The position numbers and the translations under genes were made by a program. A stretch of DNA of 15,240 nucleotides. It comes from Thomasclavelia spiroformis. GTDB taxonomy: Bacteria; Bacillota_I; Bacilli_A; Erysipelotrichales; Coprobacillaceae. Location of the stretch: the NCBI GenBank assembly GCA_018369555.1, contig JAGZCC010000057.1, positions 1 through 15,240 of the forward strand, given 5' to 3'. The notes beneath the pieces were generated by a model, which worked only from the letters and a program-made list of their open reading frames with translations, had not been told where the DNA came from and did no database searches. Shown here one piece after another: positions 1 through 7,961 of this stretch (within the stretch, counting starts at the first letter, position 1; every line of letters starts with the position of its first letter).

Positions 1-53
1 TTAGAGATGCAAACTAGAGTTTTAGTGGATTAGAGTTTGATTATATATTTGTG

Positions 54-74
54 TCCGCGCAACGTAGGCGCGGG
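54..74 (+). promoter_or_regulatory. GC-rich leader hairpin before the beta-galactosidase gene
   Basis: CCGCGC (55-60) pairs perfectly with GCGCGG (68-73) around a 7-nt loop, with an extra T-G pair at 54/74. An all-GC stem stands out in such AT-rich DNA and lies 5 nt before the GGAGG of the next gene. A weak promoter match (TTTAGT 21-26, 17 nt, TATATT 44-49) would place the hairpin at the very 5' end of the mRNA. The hairpin is seen directly. A role in mRNA stability or translation control is inference. Confidence 0.4.
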
Positions 75-89
75 GAAATGGAGGAAAAA

Positions 90-3000
90 ATGAAAAAAAA
101 GATGCTCTTAGCATTAACTGGAGCAATGACTATTAGTTGTCTTGCAGAGACACGTCAATTAATAGTTAAAGCACTTAGTCCTTATGCTGGAGAGTCATGG
201 TATGATGAATTAGAGGTAGTTGAAGAAAAACGAGAATATGCACACTCAAATTTTATTCCATATCATGATATTGGAGTTGGGTTGGATAATGAAAAATCAA
301 CATTGTCCAAAGATCCTGCTAGATCAAATTATTATGCATCATTGAATGGTAAATGGGATTTTAAATTTGCTCAAAGTCCAAATGAACGTATTAATGATCC
401 TGATGATGAAATGATTGATTGGAATAGTGCAAGTTGGGATAAGATAACTGTACCAAGTAATATCCAAACGATAAAAAATGAAGATGGTAGTTTTAAATAC
501 GAGCCACCAATTTATTCAAATCAAAGATATCCTTGGCAAAATTTTGAAAATGTTGAGTTGAATGCCTCAAGAGCGCATGCGCCAACAGTAAATAATAGTG
601 TAGGTCACTATCAACGTAAATTTACAATTAAGAATGATTGGGATGGACGTCAAGTATTTGTATCATTTCAAGGAGTGGAGTCAGCGTTTTATGTTTATGT
701 AAATGGTCATAAGGTTGGATATGGCGAAGATAGCTATACTGCTGATGACTATAATATTACACCATATTTGAATACTGATGAAAATGGGAATATTGCTGGC
801 CAAGAAAATACAATTTCTGTTCAAGTATATTGCTGGTCAACAGGAAGTTATTTAGAAAATCAAGATTTTATTCGTATGAGTGGTATTTTTAGAGATGTTT
901 ATTTATATTCAAAAGATGATGTTGAATTAAGGGATTTTTTTATTAAACCAGAGTTGGATGAAAATAATGAAAATGCAACACTTACAATTGATGCTTCAAT
1001 CAGGAATCTTGCTAATCCAGACGGTGGAAAATATACAGTTGAAGCACAACTTTATTCAAATGAAAGTGAAGAGCCAATTTTAGCTGATCCAATTAAAATG
1101 GAATATGATTTATCTCCTGCTAAAACTGGTTTAGACAAATTAATTGCTGATATGGGTATCGAAAAAAACGGACAAGCCCAAGTTATTAATCCTAAAAAAT
1201 GGTATGCAGAATCACCAAATTTATATCGTGTTGTTTTACAATTAAAAGATCATGATGATAATATTATTGAAACAGCAGTTCAAAGAATTGGATTTAGAAA
1301 AATTGAAAATGTTGTGATTAATGAATATGGTCAACAGCAAATGCAAGTTAATGGCGAAAAAATTATGTTTAGAGGAACTAATCGACATGAGACTTCATTA
1401 GATAAGGGACGAGCGATTGGTAAAGAAGAAATTATTACTGATTTAAGGATGATGAAAGAACATAATATTAATGCTATTCGTACATCACATTATCCAAATA
1501 ATGTTTTAACTTATGAATTAGCGGATGAATTTGGAATCTATATGTGTGATGAAGCTAATATTGAAACTCATATAGGGGCAACTTCTTCGAATTTGTCAAA
1601 TACTGGGGTTTGGAATAATGCGGTTATGAGTCGTACCCAAAATATGGTAGAGCAGGATAAAAATCATCCATCTATAGTAATTTGGTCTTTAGGAAATGAA
1701 GCGACATATCAGGATTATGCATTAACTGATGATAATCCATTTTGGAATTCAACAAGATGGATTTTAAAAAGGGATCCAAGTCGTATTCGTAAATATGAAC
1801 GTCAAAACCGTTATGGTGCAACTCGTGAAGAGTCAATGGTAGATATTTACAGTTCACAATACTGGTCAATTCCAAGTATTGTTGCTCAAGTAACTAATAA
1901 AGCAAATAAATTACCGTATATCCAATCCGAATATGCACATTCGATGGGAAACGCTTTAGGTAATTTAAAAGAATATTGGGATGTATTTCGTAAATATGAT
2001 AACGCTCAAGGAGGATTTATTTGGGATTGGATTGATCAATCTATAGAATCTAAAGTCATTAATACCAAAAATTATATTGTAACTGATGCCAAAACAGCAA
2101 CTAAGGGAAATGTAGTTGGTAATTTAATTGAAGGCAGAATGGGAACTAAAGCAGTTACAGGTTATGTGACATTACCAGCCAAAGGGCAATTGATAGCTAA
2201 TTCTACTACTGGTTTAACTTTGGATGCTTGGGTAAAATCAGATGGTGTAAATGGTGATCAGGCAATTTTGTCTAAGGGTGATACAGGTGGTTATAATTTA
2301 AAGATTTCTAAAGGAACAGCTATTGAATTTTTTGTAAATGGCTGGACAAGTGGAACTTTAACAATGCCGATTCCAAGTGATTTTACTGATGGTAATTGGA
2401 AACATATTACAGCTACATGTGATGAACAGGGAAATTATAAGTTATATTATAATGGTGAATTAAAAGCTCAAATGAATAATAAAGCTACTGCACCATTCGA
2501 TACTAATAATTTAAGTATTGGTGTTGGTTATGATCCTGAAAATACAGGTAGAACATGGAATGGAGAAATTGATAATGTAAAAGTTTTAAATCGAGCTTTA
2601 ACTGCTGAGGAAATTAAAGCTGATAATCTTAGTGAAACAGATTTAAGTGTTATTTATGCAATGGATTTTGCAGAAGATAAAATCATTACAGAAGGAACTG
2701 ATTATGATGCTAAATCATATTGGGGATACGGTGGTGATTGGAATGACCAAAGTGTAAATGATGGTAATTTTTGTGGTAATGGTATTGTTAATGCCGATCG
2801 TAGTGTTGGTGGTAAAGTAACTGAAGTCAAAAAAGTTTTCCAAGAAATTAATTTTTATAATGATGGTAAAGCTGATGAAGGAACTGTAAGAGTTGTTAAT
2901 GAATTTTTAAATACTAATTTAAATAAGTATAATGTTTTATGGCGATTTAAAGAAAATGACCAAGTTCTTGCAAGTGGAAGTTTATCTGAAGAACAAAAAG

Positions 3001-3116
3001 ATATAGCACCACTTTCTGAAAAAGAAATCAGTTTATCACTTCCTAAAGTTGATAAAGTAGAAGGATATGATTATTTTTTAGAGTTTGAAGTAACTTTAAA
3101 AGAAGAACAAATTTAG
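90..3116 (+). CDS. Secreted GH2 beta-galactosidase, catalytic half, truncated by in-frame TAG
   Basis: Start chosen at ATG 90, preceded by GGAGG at 80-84; an upstream in-frame GTG at 51 lies before the leader hairpin and has no ribosome site. The N-terminus MKKKMLLALTGAMTIS looks like a signal peptide. Domains from ATG 90: GH2 sugar-binding sandwich about 60-260, Ig-like domain about 270-400, TIM barrel from about 400. The acid/base is Glu537 in SLGNEA and the nucleophile is Glu614 in QSEYAHSMGN, so both catalytic residues are present. After FIWDWIDQS the barrel is interrupted by a laminin-G-like module (about 655-850), then resumes at YWGYGGDW. Translation stops at codon 1009 (TAG) inside beta-galactosidase domain 4, and the same frame continues for 884 codons. 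The family hydrolyses terminal beta-galactosides, usually from host glycans or dietary sugars when secreted. The fragment lacks domain 5 and the anchor, so activity and surface retention are doubtful. Confidence 0.85.
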   Translation: MKKKMLLALTGAMTISCLAETRQLIVKALSPYAGESWYDELEVVEEKREYAHSNFIPYHDIGVGLDNEKSTLSKDPARSNYYASLNGKWDFKFAQSPNERINDPDDEMIDWNSASWDKITVPSNIQTIKNEDGSFKYEPPIYSNQRYPWQNFENVELNASRAHAPTVNNSVGHYQRKFTIKNDWDGRQVFVSFQGVESAFYVYVNGHKVGYGEDSYTADDYNITPYLNTDENGNIAGQENTISVQVYCWSTGSYLENQDFIRMSGIFRDVYLYSKDDVELRDFFIKPELDENNENATLTIDASIRNLANPDGGKYTVEAQLYSNESEEPILADPIKMEYDLSPAKTGLDKLIADMGIEKNGQAQVINPKKWYAESPNLYRVVLQLKDHDDNIIETAVQRIGFRKIENVVINEYGQQQMQVNGEKIMFRGTNRHETSLDKGRAIGKEEIITDLRMMKEHNINAIRTSHYPNNVLTYELADEFGIYMCDEANIETHIGATSSNLSNTGVWNNAVMSRTQNMVEQDKNHPSIVIWSLGNEATYQDYALTDDNPFWNSTRWILKRDPSRIRKYERQNRYGATREESMVDIYSSQYWSIPSIVAQVTNKANKLPYIQSEYAHSMGNALGNLKEYWDVFRKYDNAQGGFIWDWIDQSIESKVINTKNYIVTDAKTATKGNVVGNLIEGRMGTKAVTGYVTLPAKGQLIANSTTGLTLDAWVKSDGVNGDQAILSKGDTGGYNLKISKGTAIEFFVNGWTSGTLTMPIPSDFTDGNWKHITATCDEQGNYKLYYNGELKAQMNNKATAPFDTNNLSIGVGYDPENTGRTWNGEIDNVKVLNRALTAEEIKADNLSETDLSVIYAMDFAEDKIITEGTDYDAKSYWGYGGDWNDQSVNDGNFCGNGIVNADRSVGGKVTEVKKVFQEINFYNDGKADEGTVRVVNEFLNTNLNKYNVLWRFKENDQVLASGSLSEEQKDIAPLSEKEISLSLPKVDKVEGYDYFLEFEVTLKEEQI
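2050..2640 (+). other. Laminin-G-like (concanavalin-fold) insertion in the GH2 barrel
   Basis: This in-frame segment encodes a LamG_3-type module: LTLDAWVKSDG, then YNLKISKG, FTDGNWKHITATCDEQG, YKLYYNGEL and EIDNVKVLNRALTAEEI. These are hallmarks of laminin-G/pentraxin-like carbohydrate-binding folds. It lies between the barrel strand with FIWDWIDQS and the continuation YWGYGGDWNDQ, so it is inserted within the catalytic domain rather than appended to it. A role in glycan binding near the active site is inference. Confidence 0.7.
3114..3116 (+). other. In-frame amber codon at a conserved Trp position
   Basis: The upstream and downstream frames are identical (both starts are multiples of 3), so only this TAG separates them. 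The local peptide is KEEQI-stop-AGDYSGHVGDVIAYEQF. In GH2 beta-galactosidases this place reads Trp, a few residues, then AGH.xA.xQ (for example AWSEAGHISAWQQW in E. coli LacZ). A TGG-to-TAG change is the simplest explanation. TAG also ends the mutS-like gene and the second ATP-grasp gene here, so general TAG recoding is unlikely. Confidence 0.8.
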
Positions 3117-5771
3117 GCAGGTGATTATAGTGGTCATGTTGGTGATGTAATTGCTTATGAACAATTTAATTTAGATTATGTAACAACAATTGAACAGCCA
3201 ACTATTGATAATGTAAATGATTTTACTGAGGTTAATGAAACAGAAAATACTTTGAGTATTACTGGTAATAATGAAGGCAATGATTTTGCTTTAACATTAG
3301 ATAAAACAACAGGTTATATTACTGACTATATTTATGCTGGAAAGAAATTAATGAATGAAGGTCCAACACCTAATTATTATCGTGCTAGAATTGATGATGA
3401 TATGTATGAAACTGATGATCCAAATCTAATTAATACAAAAGATAAATTTAATGTTACAGATATTAAAATTAATAAAGGTAAAAACTTAATTCAAGTTGAA
3501 GTAATAGGAGCTTTAACAGGAAATTTATCACCTAATATAATTAGTTATCAGATTTATGGTAATGGTGAAGTTATAGTTACAAATACAGTAACGCCTTTAA
3601 CAACAATTGCCGGTTCGGTAAAAAGAATAGGAATGAAATTAAATATTCCAAGTGAATTTGAAAATTACACATATTATGGTCGAGGACCATGGGAAAATTA
3701 TAATGACCGTAATACGGGAGCGCTAGTTGATGTATATCAAACAACTGTTGATAAAATTGATGGTGAAAATAAATATTTAAAACCACAGGAAAATGGAAAT
3801 AGAACAGATGTCCGTTGGGCTGCACTTACCAATACAGAAGGTTTAGGTTTATTGATTGCTTCAAATGATGTTATGAATAGTTCAGTTTCTCGTTATGAAG
3901 ATGAAGACTTAGGAAGCTATCGTCATTTATATCAAGTACCTAAATCAAAACATATTGTATTTAATGTAGATGAAATTCAACGAGGTGTTGGTGGTGCTGC
4001 ATGTGGTCCGGCACCATTAGATCAATACACAATAAAAAAAGGTCAAACATATAGCCAAACATTTAGAATGATACCAGTTAAAGCTAGTAATAGTGATACA
4101 CTAATGGTTCAAAGTAATAAAAATGTATTATCAAGTTTACCGATTAAATCAATTTTAATCAATGGTAAAGAAATAGATGGTTTTGATGTAAATAAAGATA
4201 CATATGAAATCAAATTATTAAAAGGTTCATACGACCAATTACCAATAATTGATGTTGTTGCAACAGATGAAAAAGTTATCGTAGAAAAATATGAACAACC
4301 AGAACAATTACCTGTAACAATAACAATCAAAGCAACTTCAAGTTATGGTATAGCTAAAACTTATACAATAACAATTAAAGAAGTTGATAACATGTATGTT
4401 TCTGATATGCCATGGAAAATTGATGAAGGTGGATATTTTGCTAATACTCGTGATATGAGTAATACTAATCCAATTTCATTATATGTAAATGGTGTTGTAA
4501 CTAATTTTGATAAAGGTGTTGGTACTCATGCACCTAGCCGTATTGGCATTGATATTGATGGAAAAGGGTATACTAATTTTAAAGCTACAATTGGTATCAA
4601 TTCAAATCAACCGGCAACAGCACCAAGTGATGTAATCTTTGGTATAATAGCTGATGGTAAAGAAATTTATAATTCAGGCTCAATTAAAGCAGCCCAATCT
4701 GTAGATATTGATGTTAATGTAACAGGTAAAAAAGAAATTATTTTATATACAGATACTAATGGTCCAGATTTTAATGACCATGCAACTTGGGCTGATGCAA
4801 GATTTACGATTGAAAATCCAATAGTAATTGTTGATAAAACTAAGTTGCAAACATTATATGATGAATGTTTAAAATTAAATGAAGCAGATTATACAAAAGC
4901 TAGCTGGGATAATTTTAAAACTGCAATGAATGAAGCTAAAGTAATCTTAGATAAAGCAGATGCAACTCAAAAAGAAGTAGATAATGCTTTAACTGAACTG
5001 GAAACAGCAGTAAATAATTTAGTAACTGCAAAACCTGTAGAAACAGATAAAACAGCTTTAAAGATTGCCTTAGATTTAGCTAACACAATTACTGATGAAG
5101 ATTTAGCTAATGTTGTACCAGTAGTCGTTAATGAATTTAAACAAGCAAGAGATAAGGCTAATGCAGTATATCATGATGCAAATGCTAGTCAAGATAAAGT
5201 AGATGCAGCATTTGATCGACTTGCTAGTATTATGCAAAAATTAGAATTCTTCAAAGGTGATAAAAAAGCCTTAAAAGCATTCATTGATAAAGTAAGTGGT
5301 TTAGAAGCAGCTAAATACATAGAAGCTACATGGACACCATTCAATGATGCCTTAACAGCAGCAGCTAGTGTATATGAAGATGAAAATGCAATGCAAGAAG
5401 AAGTAAATAATGCATACAATGAATTAGTCACAGCGTTCTTGAAGTTAAGATTAATTCCAGATAAGAGTTTATTAGAAGACTTAATTAATCAGGCTAATGA
5501 ATTAAATAGTGCAAATTATACCAAAGCAACATTTGATGGATTAACAAAAGCCTTAAATGAAGCTAAAGCAGTATTTAATAATCCAAATGCAACGCAAGTT
5601 GAAGTAGATAATGCAAAAGATGTTCTTACAAAAGCAATCGCAAACTTACAAACAGTAAATAAAGGTGATACAACTGTAAGTGTAAAAACTGGCGATAGTG
5701 CTAATATGCCAGGAGTATTTGGGTTAATTTCATTATTAGGAGTTATTGCATTTTTTAAAAAGAAAAGATAA
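3117..5771 (+). pseudogene. Stranded C-terminal half of the GH2 beta-galactosidase: domain 5, NPCBM, FIVAR repeats, anchor
   Basis: Continues the frame of the catalytic half. An internal TTG at 3252 could open a reading frame, but no Shine-Dalgarno sequence precedes it, so independent translation is unlikely. Domains in order: rest of domain 4 (GHVGDVIAYEQF), beta-galactosidase small-chain domain to about 4075 (YYGRGPWENYNDRNTG is its conserved motif), a cadherin-like beta-sandwich to about 4380, an NPCBM domain about 4393-4820 (MPWKIDEGG, KGVGTHAPSRI, DHATWADARF), four FIVAR repeats 4833-5660, and a C-terminal VKTGD, hydrophobic segment and KKKR tail. The last part resembles a sorting/anchor signal but lacks LPxTG. 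No further stop or frameshift is visible, so the inactivation is recent or the stop is read through at some level. A sequencing error is also possible. Confidence 0.75.
4833..5660 (+). repeat. Four tandem FIVAR protein repeats
   Basis: Four units of roughly 65-71 codons begin near 4833, 5046, 5259 and 5460. Each opens with DK(T/K/S)xL and contains a YxKATW- or EFKQA-like helix, then A.A.V..(D/N)..A.Q.(E/K)VD.A...L. These match the FIVAR family of three-helix surface spacer domains. The repeat is at protein level; the DNA copies have diverged, which suggests old duplications. The likely role is a stalk between the enzyme and the cell wall. Confidence 0.75.
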
Positions 5772-5796
5772 TTAAAAAATGATAATGATTTGATAT

Positions 5797-5853
5797 GATT
5801 CCTCTAAAGTAAATAACTTAAATAAAGTTGTTTACTTTAGAGGAATCTTTTTT
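5797..5853 (+). terminator. Very strong Rho-independent terminator after the beta-galactosidase gene
   Basis: A perfect 17-bp inverted repeat (5797-5813 with 5831-5847) extends inward by six more pairs, one of them T-G, to a 5-nt loop at 5820-5824. It is followed by six T residues (5848-5853). It ends the transcript of the broken beta-galactosidase. Confidence 0.9.
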
Positions 5854-5951
5854 ATGGAACAAAAGAGTTAATATTCTATTAAAGAAGAAATAGTTTATTT
5901 ATTTTTGAGTTTTATAATATTTTTTTATTAATATGAATTGTTTGAATTATT

Positions 5952-5989
5952 TGATATAATGAATTAAAAGATTTAATGAAATTAAGGAG
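5952..5989 (+). promoter_or_regulatory. Extended -10 promoter and ribosome site for the MutS-like gene
   Basis: TGATATAAT at 5952-5960 is a perfect extended -10 box. No good -35 is seen at the usual distance, as allowed for extended -10 promoters. AAGGAG at 5984-5989 precedes ATG 5995 by 5 nt. The predicted 5' leader is short, about 30 nt. The stretch between the previous terminator and this promoter (5854-5950) holds nothing recognisable. Confidence 0.55.
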
Positions 5990-5994
5990 TATTT

Positions 5995-7767
5995 ATGAAA
6001 TATGATGATTATTTAATGGTTCAAAATGAAATAAATAATAATGTCGATAGTTTAAAAAGAAGGTCTATCTTAATATCAGTATTAAGATTTTTAATAATGA
6101 TGGGTTGTTTGTTTTGTTTGTTAATTGGATATTTTTTTAGTCGAGAATATTTGTATGTCGTTGCATTGGTAATGGTTGTGCTGTTTAGTTATTTGATTTA
6201 TTTGCATGGCCAAGTAACTGATCAATTGATGTATTTTAAGGCTAAATTAAGTGTAATTAATAATTATCTTGATCGTTTTGAAGGAAAGTGGCATTCTTTT
6301 GAGGAGACTGGAATTAATTATGTTGATAAAATAAGTGGGTTGATGAAAGATTTAGATCTTGTTGGTAATAATTCGTTATTTCAATATTTAAATACAGCAA
6401 GCACTCGAAGAGGTAAAGTAAAATTACTACATAAATTAACAAGAAGAGATTATGATATTAGTAATTTGATTGAAGAACAGGAAGCTGTTAAAGAGCTGGG
6501 AAATAATGATACATTTGTTATTGATGTGGAAACATATGGTAAGATGATAAGAAAACCTAAATTTGTCGAAAAGACGATTGAAGAATTTGTTGATGGAATA
6601 ACAGATTATCAAGTTGGTTATGATTTAAAGTTATTGTTAATATTTATTCCAATATTAACAATTATTATGTTTTTAATGTTTGTTTTTAATATTTCATTTA
6701 AAATTTCTGTAATTGCAGTAGTTGTTTTGATTTTTGGTCAATGGATTTCAACGCTGATTTTTTTATCAAGACATAGTAAAATATTTAAACAGGTTAGTGA
6801 TTTATCAAAATGTTTAAATAGTTATCAAAATATTTGTCGATTAACATTACAAACGACATTTACTTCTAATCATTTAAATAAATTAAAAAATCAATTAAAT
6901 CAAGCTCATGAAGCTTTTGATGAATTAAAGAAAATAAGTTCATTTGTAAAACAGAGAAATAATATTTTAGCAGCAATATTATTAAATGGAATTTTATTAT
7001 GGGATTTTAATTGTAAAAGAACTTATGATATTTGGGTTGAAAAATATGGGGGTAAGGTAGATAGCTGGTTAGAAGCAATTGGGGAATTAGAGAGTTTAAT
7101 TAGTTTACAAGTATTATTAAAAACTAAACAGCAGACAACTTTTCCTTTATTTAATGATGAATTGTGTTTAGAATTTGAAGAAGCTTATCATCCTTTAATT
7201 GAGGAGCAAAAAGTGGTGGTTAATTCATTTGCGATGAAAAAACATGTTTGTGTTATTACTGGTTCAAATATGTCAGGTAAAACTACTTTTTTAAGAACGA
7301 TTGGGATAAATCTAGTTCTAGCTTTTGCTGGGGGACCAGTTATGGCAAAGTCATTTAAGTGTTCATTAATGAAAATATATACTTCAATGAGATTAGAAGA
7401 TGATCTTAGTGGGATTTCGACTTTTTATGCAGAATTGTTGAGAATAAAAGAGATTGTAGATGCAAATAATCGTGGGGAAAGAATGATTGCTTTGATTGAT
7501 GAAATATTTAAAGGAACAAATTCTAAAGATCGAATATATGGTGCAATTAAAACAGTCGAACAATTATCGGGTAATAGTATTTTTACTTTTATTACAACTC
7601 ATGATTTTGAATTGTGTGAATTAGAAAATCAAATACCATGCACTAATTATCATTTTAGTGAATATTATCAAGATAATAAGATTATGTTTGATTATTTAAT
7701 TAAAGATGGACGTTGCAAGACAACTAATGCCAAGTATTTATTAAAGATGGTCGGTATTACAAAATAG
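5995..7767 (+). CDS. Membrane-anchored MutS-family ATPase
   Basis: A 590-residue protein with the MutS domain V ATPase at its C-terminus. Walker A is GSNMSGKTT (423-431), the STFYAELLRI signature lies about 30 residues before Walker B, Walker B is ALIDEIFKGTN with Asp502-Glu503, and THDFEL supplies the late His. The N-terminal half has two hydrophobic pairs that look like membrane hairpins (about 24-46 and 52-71; about 211-232 and 236-258). Between them SLFQYLNTASTRRGKVKLLHKL (from about 126) resembles the start of the MutS core/lever domain. The mismatch-reading domain I of canonical MutS is absent, so this is not the repair MutS1. It belongs to the poorly characterised transmembrane MutS-like proteins, whose substrate is not known. 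ATG 5995 has its own promoter and ribosome site, and the gene appears monocistronic. Confidence 0.85.
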   Translation: MKYDDYLMVQNEINNNVDSLKRRSILISVLRFLIMMGCLFCLLIGYFFSREYLYVVALVMVVLFSYLIYLHGQVTDQLMYFKAKLSVINNYLDRFEGKWHSFEETGINYVDKISGLMKDLDLVGNNSLFQYLNTASTRRGKVKLLHKLTRRDYDISNLIEEQEAVKELGNNDTFVIDVETYGKMIRKPKFVEKTIEEFVDGITDYQVGYDLKLLLIFIPILTIIMFLMFVFNISFKISVIAVVVLIFGQWISTLIFLSRHSKIFKQVSDLSKCLNSYQNICRLTLQTTFTSNHLNKLKNQLNQAHEAFDELKKISSFVKQRNNILAAILLNGILLWDFNCKRTYDIWVEKYGGKVDSWLEAIGELESLISLQVLLKTKQQTTFPLFNDELCLEFEEAYHPLIEEQKVVVNSFAMKKHVCVITGSNMSGKTTFLRTIGINLVLAFAGGPVMAKSFKCSLMKIYTSMRLEDDLSGISTFYAELLRIKEIVDANNRGERMIALIDEIFKGTNSKDRIYGAIKTVEQLSGNSIFTFITTHDFELCELENQIPCTNYHFSEYYQDNKIMFDYLIKDGRCKTTNAKYLLKMVGITK

Positions 7768-7787
7768 CTGAAATATCGGCTATTTTT
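7761..7787 (+). terminator. Terminator overlapping the end of the MutS-like gene
   Basis: AAAATAGCTG (7761-7770) pairs with CGGCTATTTT (7777-7786), with one T-G pair, around a 6-nt loop. The right arm runs into five T residues (7783-7787). The left arm contains the TAG stop codon, so terminator and coding end overlap. The T tract is short, so termination may be partial. Confidence 0.6.
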
Positions 7788-7825
7788 CATTTAATGATAA
7801 TTATAGATATTTTTATGCAAAGATA

Positions 7826-7854
7826 TTGAAATAAAATAGTAAATACAGTAGAAT
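7826..7854 (+). promoter_or_regulatory. Sigma-A type promoter for the DUF1846 gene
   Basis: TTGAAA (7826-7831), 17-nt spacer, TAGAAT (7849-7854). This predicts a leader of about 100 nt before ATG 7962. The leader holds a weak AT stem (GTTATAT 7867-7873 with ATATAAC 7883-7889) and the ribosome-site hairpin described separately. Confidence 0.6.
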
Positions 7855-7923
7855 ACAAAAGATAATGTTATATTTATAAAATATATAACAACAATATTAC
7901 TGGTTTATTGATAAAATATAGGA

Positions 7924-7961
7924 AAGGAGACGTATGATAGAAAGTATCATACACATGAAAA
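7924..7961 (+). promoter_or_regulatory. Ribosome site with hairpin between Shine-Dalgarno and start codon
   Basis: AAGGAG (7924-7929) lies 32 nt before ATG 7962, too far for normal initiation. GTATGATA (7932-7939) pairs perfectly with TATCATAC (7945-7952) around a 5-nt loop. Folding would shorten the effective spacing to about 11 nt. The left arm also hides another ATG (7934), which is 4 nt from the Shine-Dalgarno sequence and opens a 15-codon frame (MIESIIHMKNENRIR) ending at 7981, inside the DUF1846 gene. Either a hairpin-bypass start or a coupled leader peptide is possible. The arrangement is seen; the mechanism is inferred. Confidence 0.5.

Noticed and set aside
1672..1875. Minus-strand frames inside the beta-galactosidase, ATP-grasp A and transposase genes.
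   Set aside because: They overlap well-supported genes in another frame, have no ribosome sites and show no recognisable protein features.
3114..3116. TAG as pyrrolysine or general recoding.
   Set aside because: Two other genes in the window end with TAG, no recoding element was recognised, and the position fits a lost Trp.
3252..5771. Independent second gene starting at TTG 3252.
   Set aside because: No Shine-Dalgarno sequence, the frame is continuous with the upstream gene, and the start would fall inside a beta-galactosidase domain.
5854..5938. ATG directly after the terminator with peptide MEQKS-stop-YSIKEEIVYLFL, possibly a transposase remnant.
   Set aside because: No ribosome site, very short, and the similarity is too slight in AT-rich sequence.
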